Source: Winogradskyella arenosi
Lineage (GTDB): Bacteria; Bacteroidota; Bacteroidia; Flavobacteriales; Flavobacteriaceae
Length of the DNA: 64,000 bases
Assembly: GCF_003337305.1 (NCBI RefSeq)
Contig: NZ_QPJO01000003.1
Coordinates: 186,001-250,000, forward strand
Direction of reading: 5' to 3'
Position numbers and translations under genes: made by a program
The notes under the pieces: generated by a model
What the model was told of the DNA's origin: nothing
What the model saw: the letters and a program-made list of their open reading frames with translations, nothing else
Database searches by the model: none
In this document: positions 63,454-64,000 of the stretch, in pieces
How the letters are laid out: each line of letters opens with the position of its first letter
Numbering within the stretch: the first letter of the stretch is position 1

Positions 63454-64000
63454 ATGTTTAATAAAAATATAAAATTAGTCATAGCAGCATTAATAATTGG
63501 CTATGGTATATATCAATTTACTGAAGGCTATATAGGAAACGGTATTATGTACCTTTTACTATCTACTATTTTCATTTTCTTATACTTTAAGAACGAAATC
63601 ATTTTGTTAGCTTTTCTTAAACTAAGAAAGCAAGATTTTGTTGGCGCTAAAAAATGGCTTGATAAAATAAATAATCCTGAAGGCGCCTTAGTAAAAAAGC
63701 AACAAGGGTATTTAAATTACCTTAATGGTATTATGGTATCGCAAACCAATATGAATGAAGCTGAAGCTTATTTTAAGAAAGCTATTGATTTAGGCTTATC
63801 TATGGATCATGATTTAGCGATGGCGAAATTAAACTTAGCTGGTATTGCATTTTCTAAACGTAGAAAACCTGAAGCTCAAAAATTATTAGCTGAAGCTGAA
63901 AAATTAGATAAGCGTGATATGTTAGCGGATCAAATTAAAATGATGAAGCAACAAATGAAAAAAGCTTCAATACCAAAGCACCAATACGGTCAACCTACAT
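63454..64000 (+). CDS. TPR-like membrane protein, cut by the window end
   Basis: An open frame of at least 182 residues with no stop before the edge. Two hydrophobic segments (LVIAALIIGYGIYQFTEGY and GIMYLLLSTIFIFLYF) are followed by a soluble part with tetratricopeptide-like helix pairs (NMNEAEAYFKKAIDLGLSMDHDLAMAKLNLAGIAF, KPEAQKLLAEAEKLD). The C-terminal residues before the edge are Lys/Gln-rich. No specific family recognised; probably an inner-membrane protein with cytoplasmic repeats. Confidence 0.8.
   Translation, partial: MFNKNIKLVIAALIIGYGIYQFTEGYIGNGIMYLLLSTIFIFLYFKNEIILLAFLKLRKQDFVGAKKWLDKINNPEGALVKKQQGYLNYLNGIMVSQTNMNEAEAYFKKAIDLGLSMDHDLAMAKLNLAGIAFSKRRKPEAQKLLAEAEKLDKRDMLADQIKMMKQQMKKASIPKHQYGQPT

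Overview
The window looks like chromosome of a low-GC member of the Flavobacteriaceae (Bacteroidota). Supporting signs are the Bacteroidota promoter -7 box TAnnTTTG upstream of many genes, type IX secretion (T9SS) C-terminal tails on two proteins, families typical of this group (DUF4270, DUF4907, DUF4252, DUF6495, DUF5074), LytTR regulators paired with a LytS-type kinase, and a BtuB/BtuG-like vitamin B12 locus. The genus cannot be fixed from the sequence alone.

Layout. 0-7 kb: a LytTR response regulator and its kinase, DUF4907, Kelch and outer-membrane proteins on the minus strand, then a DUF4270 lipoprotein and a barrel protein on the plus strand. 7.1-8.2 kb: no convincing protein gene, but a promoter-like box and a strong plus-strand terminator bracket a possible RNA gene. 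8.2-11 kb: hisS and a MacB-type permease. 11.0-12.3 kb: an array of 171-bp tandem repeats. 12.3-15 kb: DUF6495, a glycerophosphodiesterase and the rpsF-rpsR-rplI operon. 15-32.6 kb: a lone LytTR regulator, a large Calx-beta T9SS cargo, priA, nadC, rlmH, a hibernation factor, an RdgB-type NTPase, a DEAD-box helicase with a structured leader, and trmH. 32.6-38.2 kb: a sirtuin, then a TetR regulator and a HAD-SDR-lipoprotein-peroxiredoxin operon linked by two matching palindromic operators, then an RluA-type synthase. 38.5-47 kb: a Bor-like lipoprotein, a glycosyltransferase, a haem-binding-domain protein, purB, an ECF sigma/DUF4252 operon and an S41 protease. 47-53.5 kb: B12 uptake. A cobalamin riboswitch leads the receptor and BtuG-like genes, and the periplasmic-binding, permease and ATPase genes run the other way. 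53.5-56.3 kb: an accessory island. 56.3-64 kb: rmuC, a SatD/DUF3307/thioesterase operon, a minimal T9SS tail protein, carB, rpmH and a TPR protein cut by the window edge.

Most notable: the island at 53.56-56.29 kb, between the B12 ATPase gene and rmuC. It has a 503-residue reverse transcriptase with a YSDD active site and no retron VTG signature. Directly upstream lies about 415 bp of non-coding sequence closed by a 16-bp inverted repeat and holding at least four internal hairpins. This is the architecture of an RNA-templated anti-phage RT system (DRT/UG type, or retron-like). An unknown 249-residue protein with an internally repeated motif is encoded divergently beside it.

Start sites were moved inward from the longest open frame where a signal peptide, family length or codon choice required it. 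All functional calls come from reading motifs by eye; no database search was run.
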